Notes: generated by a model from the sequence alone, not told the origin. Positions 54,876 to 64,000 are shown, counted from the first letter of the stretch. The stretch: 64,000 nucleotides of DNA from Novimethylophilus kurashikiensis (GCF_003112435.1 NZ_BDOQ01000001.1:1-64000), one strand, 5' to 3'. Made by a program: numbers and translations.

Positions 54876-55721
54876 ATGCTGAGCTACCGCCACGCCTTCC
54901 ACGCCGGCAACCACGCCGACGTCCTCAAGCACTTTTTGCTGCTGCAACTGATGCAATACCTCAACCAGAAGGACAAACCGTATTGGGTGGTCGATACCCA
55001 TGCCGGTGCCGGCCTGTATGCGTTGGACGAAGGCTATGCCGCCAAGAACGCGGAATATACCGAAGGCATCGCACGCCTGATGGACCGCGACGACCTGCCC
55101 CCGGTTTTGGCAGAGTATGTGGAGCTGGTGCGGGGCTTGAATGCGGATGGCGGACTCAAGCTCTACCCCGGCTCGCCTTGGGTGGAAATGCAGGCCCTGC
55201 GCGAGGAAGACCGGCTGCGGTTGTTCGAACTGCATCCCACCGATGCCGATATCCTGCACGAAAACTTCAGCAGTGCCGGGCGCCGCGTGAAGATCGAACA
55301 AACAGATGGCTTCGCCGGTTTGAAAGCCGTGCTTCCGCCCCCGCCGCGAAGAGGGCTGGTCCTGATTGATCCACCCTACGAAGAAAAACAGGACTACCAA
55401 CGCGTTCCTGCGGCCTTGCAGGACGCATTGAAACGCTTTGCAACGGGTATCTATGCCGTGTGGTATCCGCTGCTGCAACGACCTGAGCCCGAGCAGATGA
55501 TAGATAAGCTCAAGCAGCTGCCGGTGAAGAGCTGGTTGAACGTAAGTTTGACGGTGCAAACGCCGGCAGTGGATGGGTTCGGGATGTATGGGAGTGGGAT
55601 GTTTGTGGTGAATCCGCCTTGGACGATGAAGGGGATGTTGGAGGAGGTGATGCCTCGTTTGGTGGAGATGTTGGGGTTGGATGAGGGGGCGGGGTATACG
55701 TTGGAAGGGGAAGATGCATAA
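54876..55721 (+). CDS. rlmJ: 23S rRNA (adenine-2030-N6)-methyltransferase
   Basis: The product is 281 residues from ATG 54876, chosen because the family starts MLSYRHAFHAGNHADVLKH; the upstream extension is not supported. The methyltransferase motif is DPPY (165-168), preceded by GLVLI. It modifies A2030 of 23S rRNA. It is divergent from the AI-2E cluster. Confidence 0.95.
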   Translation: MLSYRHAFHAGNHADVLKHFLLLQLMQYLNQKDKPYWVVDTHAGAGLYALDEGYAAKNAEYTEGIARLMDRDDLPPVLAEYVELVRGLNADGGLKLYPGSPWVEMQALREEDRLRLFELHPTDADILHENFSSAGRRVKIEQTDGFAGLKAVLPPPPRRGLVLIDPPYEEKQDYQRVPAALQDALKRFATGIYAVWYPLLQRPEPEQMIDKLKQLPVKSWLNVSLTVQTPAVDGFGMYGSGMFVVNPPWTMKGMLEEVMPRLVEMLGLDEGAGYTLEGEDA

Positions 55722-55844
55722 CTTGCGGTATCTGACCCTATAGCCGTCTGGGCTTGGTTGTTATACTCCCTCGCCCCTTGCGGGAGAGGGTTGGGTGAGG
55801 GGTGGTTTTGTCATTCCGGACTTGATCCGGAATCAGGGGTTTTC

Positions 55845-56445
55845 GATTTAAAACCTTAAAACCGTCGGACTCGCCCGACAGGCGAACCGATTTCTTTTGC
55901 TTGTCCAAAAGAAATCGGTGAAAGAAAAAGACATCCCACGCCCCGGTCCTCCGGACTCCCCTGCGCTGTTGGCTACGGCCGCTGCTAAAGCAGCTTAACC
56001 TAAAGGTTAGCCTACGCCGCAACAAGCTGCTTCGCAGCGTGTTGTCACCAAGCCGGGCGGCTGCGGAACTCGGGCTTGCAGCTCTCAAACAGTCCTCGCC
56101 GAAAGCCCCCGAGTTGGCTGTGCTGCTCGGCGGGGCGTCAGGGGGAAGGGTGGTTAGTCAATCGATTGGGGCTATTGTTGCTTGGGGGTATCGCCAAACA
56201 TTCCGTAAGCCGGTTTTTGAGCTACTTGAGCAGCTACGTCTTGTAGCGGAGGCGGCCTCGCCTGCATTCGAACAAACAAACCAGCCCTCATCTCGAACTT
56301 GTCACCATCTCTTAATCCCCTTCTGCAGCGCAAGGGAGTCCGCAGGACCGCGGTAGGGGGTGCCTTCTTCTTTGGTTACTTTCTTGTGGGCAAGCACAAG
56401 AAAGTAACTCGGCAGTCGGACGAGACCGACGGTTTTTAGCCTTAA
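55845..56445. repeat. Composite dispersed repeat made of copies B and C in inverted orientation
   Basis: Copy B (55886-56150) has a perfect 14-bp hairpin (55886-55919) followed by the same core as copy A at 6654-6745. Copy C (56320-56408) is an inverted partial copy with its own perfect 14-bp hairpin (56375-56408). The outer ends AAAACCGTCGGACTCGCCCGAC (from 55856) and its inverse (ending near 56436) act as imperfect terminal inverted repeats. Short open frames here are composition artefacts. The 55722-56585 gap holds this repeat and a REP, and no supported gene. Confidence 0.7.
56243..56265 (+). repeat. REP-like palindrome inside the composite repeat
   Basis: GTAGCGGAGGCGGCCTCGCC plus TGC is a forward unit of the REP family, located between copies B and C of the dispersed repeat. 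Confidence 0.65.
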
Positions 56446-56585
56446 GTCACCATTCCCTGGATAATCCGAAACAAATCTATATACCGTCCCCATGATACAA
56501 ACCGTTACAAAATCCCTCTTTCCAGACAAGCATCTATCGATTGAATCTGATTAAATTACCCGAGTTGAAAAGCAGGAAACCTCGC

Positions 56586-57299
56586 ATGAATTCGCAGCCC
56601 AACATTCTTATCGTCGACGATGACCCTGACATCCGCATGCTGCTCGCCGAGTATCTGGAGAACAACGGCTGCCTGACGACAACGGCGCCGGACGGGGAGG
56701 GGATGTGGCGGGCGTTGGGGGAGCATGCGGTCGATCTGATCGTGCTCGACCTCAATCTGCCGGGCAAGGACGGGTTGACCTTGTGCCGCGAATTGCGGGT
56801 GAAGTCGGATATCCCGGTGATCATGCTGACGGCGCGCGATGCGACTTTAGATCGTATCGTGGGGTTGGAGATGGGCGCGGACGATTACCTGGGCAAGCCG
56901 TTCGAGCCGCGCGAGTTGCTGTCGCGCATCCGGACTGTGCTGCGGCGGATCCAGGCGCCGCGCGAGCAGCAGGCGGCAGAGCCGGAGCAGTTACGGTTTG
57001 CCGGCTGGACGCTGGACCTGACCGCTCGGCATCTGATTAATCCTCAAGGGGTGATCGTGTCGCTATCCAGCGCCGAGTTTCGCTTACTCAAGATTTTCGC
57101 CACGCATCCCAATCACGTCCTCAATCGCGACCAGATCCTCAACATGACGCAGGGGCGGGACGCCGATCCTTTCGACCGCTCCATCGATTTGCAGGTGAGC
57201 CGCCTGCGGCAAAAACTGGGCGAGGATGCGCGGACGCCGCAGTTGATCAAGACGGTGCGCAACGAAGGCTATGTGCTGGCTGCCCAGGTGAGCCGATAG
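56586..57299 (+). CDS. OmpR-family response regulator
   Basis: The product is 237 residues from ATG 56586 (CAGGAAA upstream). The receiver domain has DDD (11-13), phospho-acceptor Asp55 (VLDLNLPG) and a Lys in LGKPFEP. A winged-helix DNA-binding domain follows (about 140-235, SSAEFRLLKIF, VSRLRQKLG). It is paired with the histidine kinase 15 bases downstream and probably controls the export genes that follow (inference). Confidence 0.95.
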   Translation: MNSQPNILIVDDDPDIRMLLAEYLENNGCLTTTAPDGEGMWRALGEHAVDLIVLDLNLPGKDGLTLCRELRVKSDIPVIMLTARDATLDRIVGLEMGADDYLGKPFEPRELLSRIRTVLRRIQAPREQQAAEPEQLRFAGWTLDLTARHLINPQGVIVSLSSAEFRLLKIFATHPNHVLNRDQILNMTQGRDADPFDRSIDLQVSRLRQKLGEDARTPQLIKTVRNEGYVLAAQVSR

Positions 57300-57314
57300 T
57301 AAGTGAGCCGATAG

Positions 57315-58670
57315 ATGATCCCCGCATTTTTCCGATCCATGAGCGGCAGGGTGTTTCTCATCCTGTTTATTGGCGTTATCGCGGCGGCGGCGCTTGTACT
57401 GACCCTGGCGGCCTATACCCAGCGCGAGATGATTTCGCAAATTCGTGCCCGCCATGCCGCCGAGCGGGTGGAACAACTGGTGCTGACGCTGGAAGCCAGT
57501 CCAGCGGCCTCGCGCGGGGCATTGGCCGAGATCGCCCAGCGGTTCGGTGCACGAGTGGATTTCGCCGACACGCACGATATCCGGGGTTTTGTGCCGGACG
57601 AGGAGTTTGCTGCGGTGCTGGCGAAAACGCTGGGGGCGTCGCGCATGATTACGGCTTACGAGCGCGAGGGCCTGGATTGCCCCGTACGGCCCGGGCCGAC
57701 GCTGTCGGACAGCAAGCGTACCCGGTGCCGTACGGTTTTCCTCACCCTTAATGACGGGGCTGAAGTGCGCATGGATGTCGCCATGCCTGCCGACAGCACC
57801 TTGCCCCCGTTCCGCAAGGATTTTCTGCCTTATCTGCTGGTGTTCGTACTCTGTGTGGGTGTGTTGGCGGTGCTGGTAGCGCTGATGTCGACCCGGCCGT
57901 TGCGCAAGATGGCCCAGGCGGCGCATGCGTTGGGACTCGATATCGAGCGCGATCCCTTGCCGGAAAATCGCGGTCCGACGGAGGTGCGCGACGCTGCCTC
58001 CGCCTTCAACAGCATGCAGTTACGTATTCGTAACTACATCCAGGAACGCACCCACATGCTGGCCGCCATCGCCCACGATTTGCAGACGCCGCTGACGCGG
58101 TTGCGCCTGAGGTTGGAAAAGGTGGCAGACGAGGAACTGCGTGACAAGCTCATTGCCGATTTGTCGACCACCCAGGGCATGGTGAAGGAAGGCCTGGAAC
58201 TGGCGCGCAGCCAGGATGCACAAGAGGCTTTCGAGTTGCTGGACGTGGATTCGCTAATTGCGAGTCTCTGTTGCGATGCGGAAGAGGCCGGCATGGAAGT
58301 GACGCACAGCAGTCATGTCGGTGTTTCTATCATGGCGCGGCCGACGGCGCTCCGGCGCTGCCTGCTCAACTTGATCGACAACGCGGTCAAGTACGGGCAG
58401 TTCGCCCATGTCGCAGCCAAGCGCGAAGGAGACAAGGTGGTTGTCTCTGTCGTGGATGGCGGGCCGGGTATTCCGGACGAGCAAATGGAAGCTGTGTTCC
58501 AGCCGTTCTACCGGCTGGAGACCTCGCGTTCTCGCGAGTTCGGAGGTACCGGCCTGGGGCTGACCATCGCCCGCAACATTGCCGAAAAACATCGCGGCAC
58601 GCTGAAGCTGCGCAACGTTCGTGCGGGCGGCTTGGGTTTGGAAGTTTCGCTAACGCTGAGCGTGGTTTGA
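57315..58670 (+). CDS. Membrane sensor histidine kinase
   Basis: The 451-residue protein has membrane helices at about 12-35 and 173-192, with a periplasmic domain between them containing two cysteines. It then has HAMP, a DHp helix with His254 (AIAHDLQTPLTR) and an ATPase domain (LIDNAVKYG, GGPGIPD, FGGTGLGLTIA). It is paired with the upstream OmpR-type regulator. The signal is unknown; the downstream export system suggests envelope or toxic-compound stress. Confidence 0.95.
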   Translation: MIPAFFRSMSGRVFLILFIGVIAAAALVLTLAAYTQREMISQIRARHAAERVEQLVLTLEASPAASRGALAEIAQRFGARVDFADTHDIRGFVPDEEFAAVLAKTLGASRMITAYEREGLDCPVRPGPTLSDSKRTRCRTVFLTLNDGAEVRMDVAMPADSTLPPFRKDFLPYLLVFVLCVGVLAVLVALMSTRPLRKMAQAAHALGLDIERDPLPENRGPTEVRDAASAFNSMQLRIRNYIQERTHMLAAIAHDLQTPLTRLRLRLEKVADEELRDKLIADLSTTQGMVKEGLELARSQDAQEAFELLDVDSLIASLCCDAEEAGMEVTHSSHVGVSIMARPTALRRCLLNLIDNAVKYGQFAHVAAKREGDKVVVSVVDGGPGIPDEQMEAVFQPFYRLETSRSREFGGTGLGLTIARNIAEKHRGTLKLRNVRAGGLGLEVSLTLSVV

Positions 58671-58705
58671 ATCAGCGTAGGCGATTTCGTCTGCAATTGT
58701 AAAAA

Positions 58706-58728
58706 GCAGGCGAGGCTGCCTGCGCTAC
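58706..58728 (-). repeat. REP-like palindrome after the histidine kinase
   Basis: GCAGGCGAGGCTGCCTGCGC plus TAC is a reverse unit of the REP family, 36 bases after the kinase stop. Confidence 0.65.
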
Positions 58729-58798
58729 ATTGCTGGGTCTACTTCTCTACGGGGTTTTACGCATTACTAGCGATAAGGAGTTATGCCAGAATGCGCTT

Positions 58799-60019
58799 AT
58801 GCCCTCGCGCCTGATCTCCTTCAAGACGTTTTTCCTATTGGCCTTGGCTGTCGCGGCAGCCTGGCTCATTCTCAACTGGTGGCGTGGCCCTAAGGTCGAC
58901 ACTTTTACCGTCGAGCGCACTCCGCTCATTCAAACCGTAGTTGCTTCGGGCAAGGTCATGACGCCAAAGCGTGTCGAAATCGGTACCCAAATCACCGGCC
59001 GCGTAGCCAGCATCCCCGTGGAAGAAGGCCAGTCGGTCAAGGCCGGGCAAGTGCTGATCGAGTTGGAAACGGCGGAAACCGGTGCGGCGCTGAATCAGGC
59101 TGCGGGTGCCGTGCGTCAGGCCGAAGCGCGGTTGAAGCAGCTGCAAAGCCTGGGGCTGCCCACCGCAGAGCAATCCGTGGTTCAGGCCCAGGCCAACCTG
59201 GACCACGCTCGCCGCAACTACAATCGCACTAAGCAGCTGCGCGAAAAGGGATTCCTCGGCGAGTCGCAATTAGACGATGCGAGGAAAAACCTCGATGTGG
59301 CCGAGAGCCAGCTGCATACCGCCCAATTGCAGGTCGACACCAATCTGCCGCGCGGCAGCGATGTGCAACTGGCCAAGGCGGCTTTGACCCAGGCGCGCGC
59401 CAATCTCGCAGCCGCCCAGGCCAAGGAAGGCTACACCACGGTACGAGCGCCTGTGGACGGCGTGCTGATTTCGCGCGATGTGGAGCGCGGCAACGTGGTG
59501 CAACCGGGCAAAGCGCTGATGCAGCTGGCGCCTTCAGGGCAGACGCAACTGGTGGTACAGATCGACGAGAAGAATCTTTCCCTGCTCGCGCTCGGACAAA
59601 AAGCGTTGGGCTCGGCGGACGCCTATCCCGATCGCAATTTCAATGCCGTGCTGTCCTATATCAACCCTGGCGTCGATGCGCAGCGCGGTTCAGTGGAGGT
59701 CAAGCTCGACGTGGAGAACCCGCCGGATTATCTGCGGCAGGACATGACCATCTCGGCCGATATCGAAGTGGCGCGGCGTCCCTCGACACTGGTGCTGCCG
59801 CCAGAGACTGTCCACGACATCGGCAAGCCGCAACCCTGGGTGTTCAAGGTGGAGAACGACCGGCTGAAGCGTGTGCCGGTCAAGCTGGGCATCCGCGGCG
59901 AAGGCAAGGTCGAGATTCTGCAAGGCTTGCAGGCGGGCGACCGGGTGATTTCCGCCGCGCTGGCGATCTACAAGGACGGACAGCGTATCCGGCCCCTGGT
60001 TACAGACCAGCGGCCATGA
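58799..60019 (+). CDS. Periplasmic adaptor (membrane-fusion) protein of a MacAB/DevBCA-type exporter
   Basis: The product is about 406 residues from ATG 58799. No ideal ribosome site precedes it; an AAGGAG at 58775 is 18 bases away and serves another frame better. An N-terminal membrane helix (about 9-25) is followed by a biotinyl-lipoyl-like segment (TGRVASIPVEEGQSVKAGQVL), a long alpha-hairpin and a beta-barrel (YTTVRAPVDGVL). It bridges the inner-membrane ABC permease to an outer-membrane channel. The permease start overlaps its stop by 4 bases. Confidence 0.88.
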   Translation: MPSRLISFKTFFLLALAVAAAWLILNWWRGPKVDTFTVERTPLIQTVVASGKVMTPKRVEIGTQITGRVASIPVEEGQSVKAGQVLIELETAETGAALNQAAGAVRQAEARLKQLQSLGLPTAEQSVVQAQANLDHARRNYNRTKQLREKGFLGESQLDDARKNLDVAESQLHTAQLQVDTNLPRGSDVQLAKAALTQARANLAAAQAKEGYTTVRAPVDGVLISRDVERGNVVQPGKALMQLAPSGQTQLVVQIDEKNLSLLALGQKALGSADAYPDRNFNAVLSYINPGVDAQRGSVEVKLDVENPPDYLRQDMTISADIEVARRPSTLVLPPETVHDIGKPQPWVFKVENDRLKRVPVKLGIRGEGKVEILQGLQAGDRVISAALAIYKDGQRIRPLVTDQRP

Positions 60020-61242
60020 ACCCGCTGTTTCCTTTCGAATTTATCGCCGCCGTACGCTTCCTGCGCGAGGGCCGCATGCAGAGCATCCTCATCGTCGCAG
60101 GCGTCGCCATCGGCGTGGCGGTGATCGTCTTCATGTCGGCCTTGCTGACCGGGCTGCAAGGCAACATCATCCGCCGCACCTTAAGCGCCCAGGCCCATAT
60201 CGTCATTTTGCCGCCGGAAGAAATCGCACGGCCGTTACGTAGCGTGCCGGACGCCCAAGTCGCTGCCATCGTGCAGAAAAAAGCCCAGCGACTGCGCTCC
60301 ATCGATCAATGGCAAAAGCTGCGCGATTCCCTGCAAACCATGCCCGGAATTTTGGCCGTGTCACCTGAGGCTTCCGGCCCCGCGTTTGCCGTGCGGGGCG
60401 ATGCCAGCCGATCTATCTCGGTCATCGGTATCGAGCCGGAGCAGTATGTGAAAGTCGTCGCGCTCAACGACAAGATCGTGGATGGCGCCTTGCGCGTTTC
60501 GCCCTCTGAAGCGGTGATCGGGACCGACCTTGCGAAAGACTTGGGCGTGGGCGTCGGCGATAAATTCCGCGTGACCACCTCCATCGGCCGCAGCGAAACC
60601 TTTATCGTCGGCGGGATCTTCGACCTGGGTAACAAGGGAGTGAACCAGCGCAACGTCTATATTCCACTGCATTCGGCGCAGTCGCTGCTGGACTTGGTCG
60701 GCGGCGTATCCAGCCTCGACCTTACAGTGAAGGAAATCTTCAAGGCCGAGGTCCTTGCCCAGCGTATCAACGCCGAAACGGGGCTGGAGGCCGATAGCTG
60801 GATCAAGACGAACGCCCAGTTTTTCACCGCGCTTTCGGCGCAAACCTTTACCAATACCATTATCCGCGTGTTTGTCGCACTCTCGGTCGCCTTCGGTATC
60901 GCCAGCGTACTGGTGGTATCGGTGGTGCAGAAATCCAAGGAAATCGGCATCTTGCGAGCCATGGGCACCTCGCGCGGGCAGGTCATGCGGCTGTTCCTCA
61001 TCCAGGGCGGGCTGGTCGGGTTGGCAGGCTCGTGCATCGGCTCCGGTATGGCGAGCCTGTTTCTCATGGGGTGGCGGCAGATCGCCAAGAATCCGGACGG
61101 TACGCCCTTGTTCAACATCGAAGTGGATTTGAAATTGCTGATCGGCGCGATGGTGTTGGCGACGCTGACAGGCATTATTTCCGCCGTATTCCCTGCAAGA
61201 CGAGCATCTAAGTTGGACCCAGTGGTGGCGATTCGTGGCTGA
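60016..61242 (+). CDS. FtsX/MacB-type ABC permease
   Basis: The 408-residue protein has one N-terminal helix (about 24-44), a large periplasmic MacB core domain and three C-terminal helices with the FtsX domain ([20 protein letters not shown], near 298-317). It has no ATPase domain of its own; that is the next gene. It overlaps the adaptor by 4 bases and the ATPase by 8 bases. Confidence 0.92.
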   Translation: MNPLFPFEFIAAVRFLREGRMQSILIVAGVAIGVAVIVFMSALLTGLQGNIIRRTLSAQAHIVILPPEEIARPLRSVPDAQVAAIVQKKAQRLRSIDQWQKLRDSLQTMPGILAVSPEASGPAFAVRGDASRSISVIGIEPEQYVKVVALNDKIVDGALRVSPSEAVIGTDLAKDLGVGVGDKFRVTTSIGRSETFIVGGIFDLGNKGVNQRNVYIPLHSAQSLLDLVGGVSSLDLTVKEIFKAEVLAQRINAETGLEADSWIKTNAQFFTALSAQTFTNTIIRVFVALSVAFGIASVLVVSVVQKSKEIGILRAMGTSRGQVMRLFLIQGGLVGLAGSCIGSGMASLFLMGWRQIAKNPDGTPLFNIEVDLKLLIGAMVLATLTGIISAVFPARRASKLDPVVAIRG

Positions 61243-61933
61243 AGTCCTTCGCCTCGACGGCGTTACCAAGTCCTACGGCAGCGGCGAGGTAGAGACCGAA
61301 GTGCTGCACGGCATCGATCTGGTGCTGGAACAGGGCGAGTTCGCAGCCCTCATCGGGCCTTCGGGCTCAGGAAAAAGCACGTTGCTCAACCTTATCGGTC
61401 TCTTGGATCGGCCCAAGTACGGACGCTTGTCCATCCAGGGCGAGGAGGCCAGCCAACTGGAAGAAGCGGAGCTGACTCGTTTGCGCGGCCGTGCTATCGG
61501 CTTCGTGTTCCAGTATCACTACCTTATCGCCGAATTCACCGCGCTCGAAAATGTCATGATGCCCATGCTGGTGGAGCGCGGGCGGCCCGACGCCGAGATG
61601 CAAAAGCGTGCGGAATCCTTGCTGGAAAAAGTCGGCTTGTTGCAATGGAAAGATAGCCGGGCGACCAACATTTCCGGCGGGCAGCAGCAGCGTGTCGCCA
61701 TTGCGCGGGCCTTGGCGATGAACCCGGCGCTGGTGTTGGCTGACGAGCCCACCGGCAACCTCGACACGCATACTGCCGATGGCGTGTTCGAGCTGATGCG
61801 TGAAGTCAACCTGAGCAACCGGACGACATTTCTCATCGTGACCCACGATCCGCGGCTTGCCGCCCGGTGCGACCGCATCATCGAGTTGGTGGACGGCCGT
61901 ATCGTCTCGGATCGCCCAAACACGCGCACATGA
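61235..61933 (+). CDS. ABC transporter ATPase (MacB/LolD-type)
   Basis: The product is 232 residues from GTG 61235, overlapping the permease end. It has Walker [10 protein letters not shown] (about 42-50), Q-loop region FVFQYH, signature SGGQQQR and Walker [13 protein letters not shown], then the H-loop VTHD. With the permease and adaptor it forms an export system. The upstream two-component pair is the likely regulator. The substrate is unknown. Confidence 0.95.
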   Translation: MAEVLRLDGVTKSYGSGEVETEVLHGIDLVLEQGEFAALIGPSGSGKSTLLNLIGLLDRPKYGRLSIQGEEASQLEEAELTRLRGRAIGFVFQYHYLIAEFTALENVMMPMLVERGRPDAEMQKRAESLLEKVGLLQWKDSRATNISGGQQQRVAIARALAMNPALVLADEPTGNLDTHTADGVFELMREVNLSNRTTFLIVTHDPRLAARCDRIIELVDGRIVSDRPNTRT

Positions 61934-62031
61934 TTTTGTCGGACAAGGACTACAGTCGACCCAAGTTCTGCCGTTAATGGCTTATGGAAGGCCGCGAAAT
62001 GGGCATTCCACCGTTAACGTTAGGAACCACC

Positions 62032-62460
62032 ATGCCCCTGAATCTTGCCATCGATAAAGCCAGCACCAAGGATTGCGCCACCGGCACGCTCAAATTGCCT
62101 GAGATTCCTGATTTTCCGCTGGTCATCAACCTGGTCAACCTGACCTTGGGCGGCAAGACTTCCAGCCACTGCCTGGTGAGCGTCGAGATCAACGGCGAAA
62201 CCATCGAGCATACCGTTCATCAGCGACGACACGTCGAGGACTGCCGGCATGTCTTGTCGCGCTTGCCCTTTGCGCCCAGCAGCTTGTTCCTGGAGCGAGT
62301 GCTGAGCCCGGTCGTCGAAGAACTGCAGGCACAGCTGGGGATTCCCATTGCCTTGCCGATCGCGGTACGCGATCCGCTGACGCATCTCAAGGCCCTGGCG
62401 AATGCAGCATCAGCCGGATTGATTAGCCTCAAGCAACTGGAAAATAACCTGGGGCTCTAG
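62032..62460 (+). CDS. Unknown 142-residue protein
   Basis: ATG 62032 is preferred because TTAGGA lies 7 bases upstream. Earlier in-frame ATGs at 61984 and 61999 have poorer sites. The protein has no clear signal or membrane helix. It contains two or three cysteines and a hydrophobic central segment (PLVINLVNLTLGG). The family is not recognised. It lies between the export operon and the sensor cyclase gene. Confidence 0.6.
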   Translation: MPLNLAIDKASTKDCATGTLKLPEIPDFPLVINLVNLTLGGKTSSHCLVSVEINGETIEHTVHQRRHVEDCRHVLSRLPFAPSSLFLERVLSPVVEELQAQLGIPIALPIAVRDPLTHLKALANAASAGLISLKQLENNLGL

Positions 62461-62563
62461 AACCACCAAGCCCTTGATTCAGTTACGGTAAATATGAAAA
62501 AAGTATAACTATCTTCGCCCGGATGGTTAAAATGCAATAATCAATCTGCTTGCAGGGGGCTGC

Positions 62564-64000
62564 ATGTTGACTGGGCTGTGGGATTTTCTCGGCGGCGAAG
62601 GCTTTATGCCGCATGGGCATTGCTATTTGTGGAAACCGGGGCTGCTTTGGACGTATGTGGTCTCGGACGGGCTGATCGGCCTCGCTTACTTTTCCATCCC
62701 TTTGTCGCTGGTGTACTTCGTCCGACACCGACGCGATCTTCAGTTCAACTGGGTCTTCATTATGTTCTCGGCGTTTATCTTCGCCTGCGGAACGACCCAT
62801 TTCATTTCCCTGTGGACGATCTGGAATCCGGTGTATTGGCTGGATGCCTCCATGAAAGCCGTCACGGCGGCCGCATCGGTTGTGACGAGCATCATGCTGT
62901 GGCGGTTGATGCCTGTCGCGTTGAAGATTCCCAGTAACCGGCAATTGCAGGCTACCGTGGCGCAGCTGAGGCACGAGGTGGCCGAGCGCATGCAGGCACA
63001 AAGCGAGTTGGCCCATGTCAACGAGACGCTGGAACAACGGGTGCAGCAGCGGACTGCCGAGCTGACGGCAATCAACCAGCAACTTCAGAAGGAAATCAAC
63101 GCACGCAGAAAGACCGAGTCGGAGCTGTTTTCGGAAAAACAGCGGGCGGTCGTTACCTTGGAATCCATCGGCGATGGTGTCATTACCACCGACACCCGCT
63201 CGCATATTACCTACCTCAATCCAATCGCGGAAAAACTGACCGGCTGGTATAACGAGCAGGCCATCGACAAGCCCTTGCTAGAGGTCTTCCGCATCGTCAA
63301 CGAAACCACGCGCAAGCTGATTCCGAACCCGGTCGATGTGGTGCTGGAGCACGGCGAAGTCTATGGGGTGGGCAACCATACCTTACTGTTAAGCCGCGGC
63401 GGGAAAGAGTACGCCATCGAGGATTCTGCCGCGCCTATTCGCGACCATGACGGCAACGTGCTGGGCGTCGTCCTGGTGTTCCACGACGTGAGCGAAAAAC
63501 GCAAGATGACCCAGCGTATGACGTATCTTGCCGAGCACGATTTCCTGACCGACCTGCCCAACCGTCTACTGCTCAACGACCGCCTTTCGCAATCGCTCAC
63601 CTTGGCGCGACGCGATGGATACTTCGTGGCCTTGATGTTCATCGACCTCGATCACTTCAAGAACATCAACGATAGCCTGGGTCACGAGGTGGGCGATCAG
63701 TTGCTCAAGATGATGTCCAAGCGCTTTCTCGCTTGCCTTCGCGACAGCGATACCTTGAGCCGCCAGGGCGGGGATGAATTCATCGTGTTGCTGCCCGAAA
63801 TTGCCGACCACTTTGCGCCGGCCGAAGTGGCGGAAAAGCTTTTGAACGCTGCGGCGACGCCTTTCAACATCTCCGGTACCGAACTCCGCGTCTCGGCCAG
63901 TATCGGCATTGCGGTGTTCCCGGACGATGGGGATACCGTCGAAGCCTTGACCAAGAGTGCCGATGCCGCCATGTATCATGCCAAATCGTTGGGCCGCAAT
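62564..64000 (+). CDS. Sensor diguanylate cyclase with an ethylene-receptor-like N-terminal domain, 3' end outside the window
   Basis: The frame runs to the window end (479 residues seen) from ATG 62564, which has GGGGG 5 bases upstream. Three N-terminal helices (about 27-53, 61-85 and 90-114) match the ethylene-binding domain: Asp35, Tyr42, Ile45, Pro46, Ile72, Cys75 and His79 are all offset by exactly 10 from Arabidopsis ETR1 Asp25, Tyr32, Ile35, Pro36, Ile62, Cys65 and His69. A coiled coil (about 125-200), a PAS domain (about 200-315) and a GGDEF domain with GGDEF (402-406) and inhibitory RDSD (393-396) follow. An EAL domain could lie beyond the window. Confidence 0.9.
   Translation, partial: MLTGLWDFLGGEGFMPHGHCYLWKPGLLWTYVVSDGLIGLAYFSIPLSLVYFVRHRRDLQFNWVFIMFSAFIFACGTTHFISLWTIWNPVYWLDASMKAVTAAASVVTSIMLWRLMPVALKIPSNRQLQATVAQLRHEVAERMQAQSELAHVNETLEQRVQQRTAELTAINQQLQKEINARRKTESELFSEKQRAVVTLESIGDGVITTDTRSHITYLNPIAEKLTGWYNEQAIDKPLLEVFRIVNETTRKLIPNPVDVVLEHGEVYGVGNHTLLLSRGGKEYAIEDSAAPIRDHDGNVLGVVLVFHDVSEKRKMTQRMTYLAEHDFLTDLPNRLLLNDRLSQSLTLARRDGYFVALMFIDLDHFKNINDSLGHEVGDQLLKMMSKRFLACLRDSDTLSRQGGDEFIVLLPEIADHFAPAEVAEKLLNAAATPFNISGTELRVSASIGIAVFPDDGDTVEALTKSADAAMYHAKSLGRN

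Noticed and set aside
55738-56356. Short ORFs on both strands
   Set aside because: They lie in inverted repeat copies B and C; their translations echo those of copy A, consistent with repeat sequence rather than genes.

Overview
The window looks like a chromosomal segment of a betaproteobacterium. Supporting this are the hemP-tonB-exbBD iron locus, the aas-lplT pair, ahpC-ahpF order, an mdoGH pair, a PEP-CTERM-type protein, a type IV minor-pilin operon with PilY1, and 5'-GTAG REP palindromes scattered between genes. The genus cannot be fixed from the sequence. No tRNA, rRNA, CRISPR array or intact transposase was seen.

Layout: 1-6.4 kb is a Lap-type biofilm locus: the 3' end of a giant VCBS/RTX adhesin, a TolC-like outer-membrane channel, the LapG periplasmic protease and the c-di-GMP receptor LapD. 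6.8-12.6 kb holds DNA metabolism genes (xseA, a ybiB/trpD2-like gene, mfd). 12.9-16 kb has a cold-shock protein, ahpF and ahpC and a small membrane protein. 16-25 kb carries a large DUF2339 membrane protein, lplT-aas with an ArsR-type regulator, a BaiN-type flavoprotein and an SDR enzyme. 25-33 kb is an iron region: a secreted Ser-rich protein divergent from a Fur-controlled hemP, then a small unknown gene, tonB, exbB, exbD, a siderophore receptor, two accessory membrane/exported proteins and two bacterioferritins whose active-site residues are complementary. 33-38 kb has a ModE-like regulator divergent from an FdhF/YdeP-type molybdoenzyme and two unrecognised genes.

37.8-44.6 kb is a minus-strand operon fimT-pilV-pilW-pilX-pilY1-pilE. 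It is preceded by a sigma70-like promoter and a clear c-di-GMP-I (GEMM-I) riboswitch at about 44501-44600, plus a 21-codon leader ORF. 44.8-50 kb holds bfd under a second Fur box, an active-type diguanylate cyclase gene, and mdoG-mdoH. 50-56 kb holds a HAF-repeat PEP-CTERM protein, an acyltransferase, a spermidine-synthase-like gene, an AI-2E-type permease and rlmJ. 55.8-56.5 kb is a composite repeat. 56.6-62 kb is an OmpR/histidine-kinase pair followed by a membrane-fusion/FtsX-permease/ATPase export system. The window ends inside a sensor diguanylate cyclase whose N-terminus matches the ethylene-binding domain of plant ETR1-type receptors.

The unifying theme is c-di-GMP and surface attachment. 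A LapD/LapG pair gates adhesin release, a c-di-GMP riboswitch lies ahead of the minor-pilin/PilY1 operon, and two GGDEF proteins with intact active and inhibitory sites lie nearby, one with a probable ethylene or copper sensor. A second theme is iron: two near-identical Fur boxes drive hemP and bfd, with TonB-dependent uptake and heteromeric bacterioferritin storage. Several non-coding repeats (a hairpin-bearing dispersed repeat in three copies, a REP family, and a MITE-like element between ahpC and ahpF) are not explained by genes.
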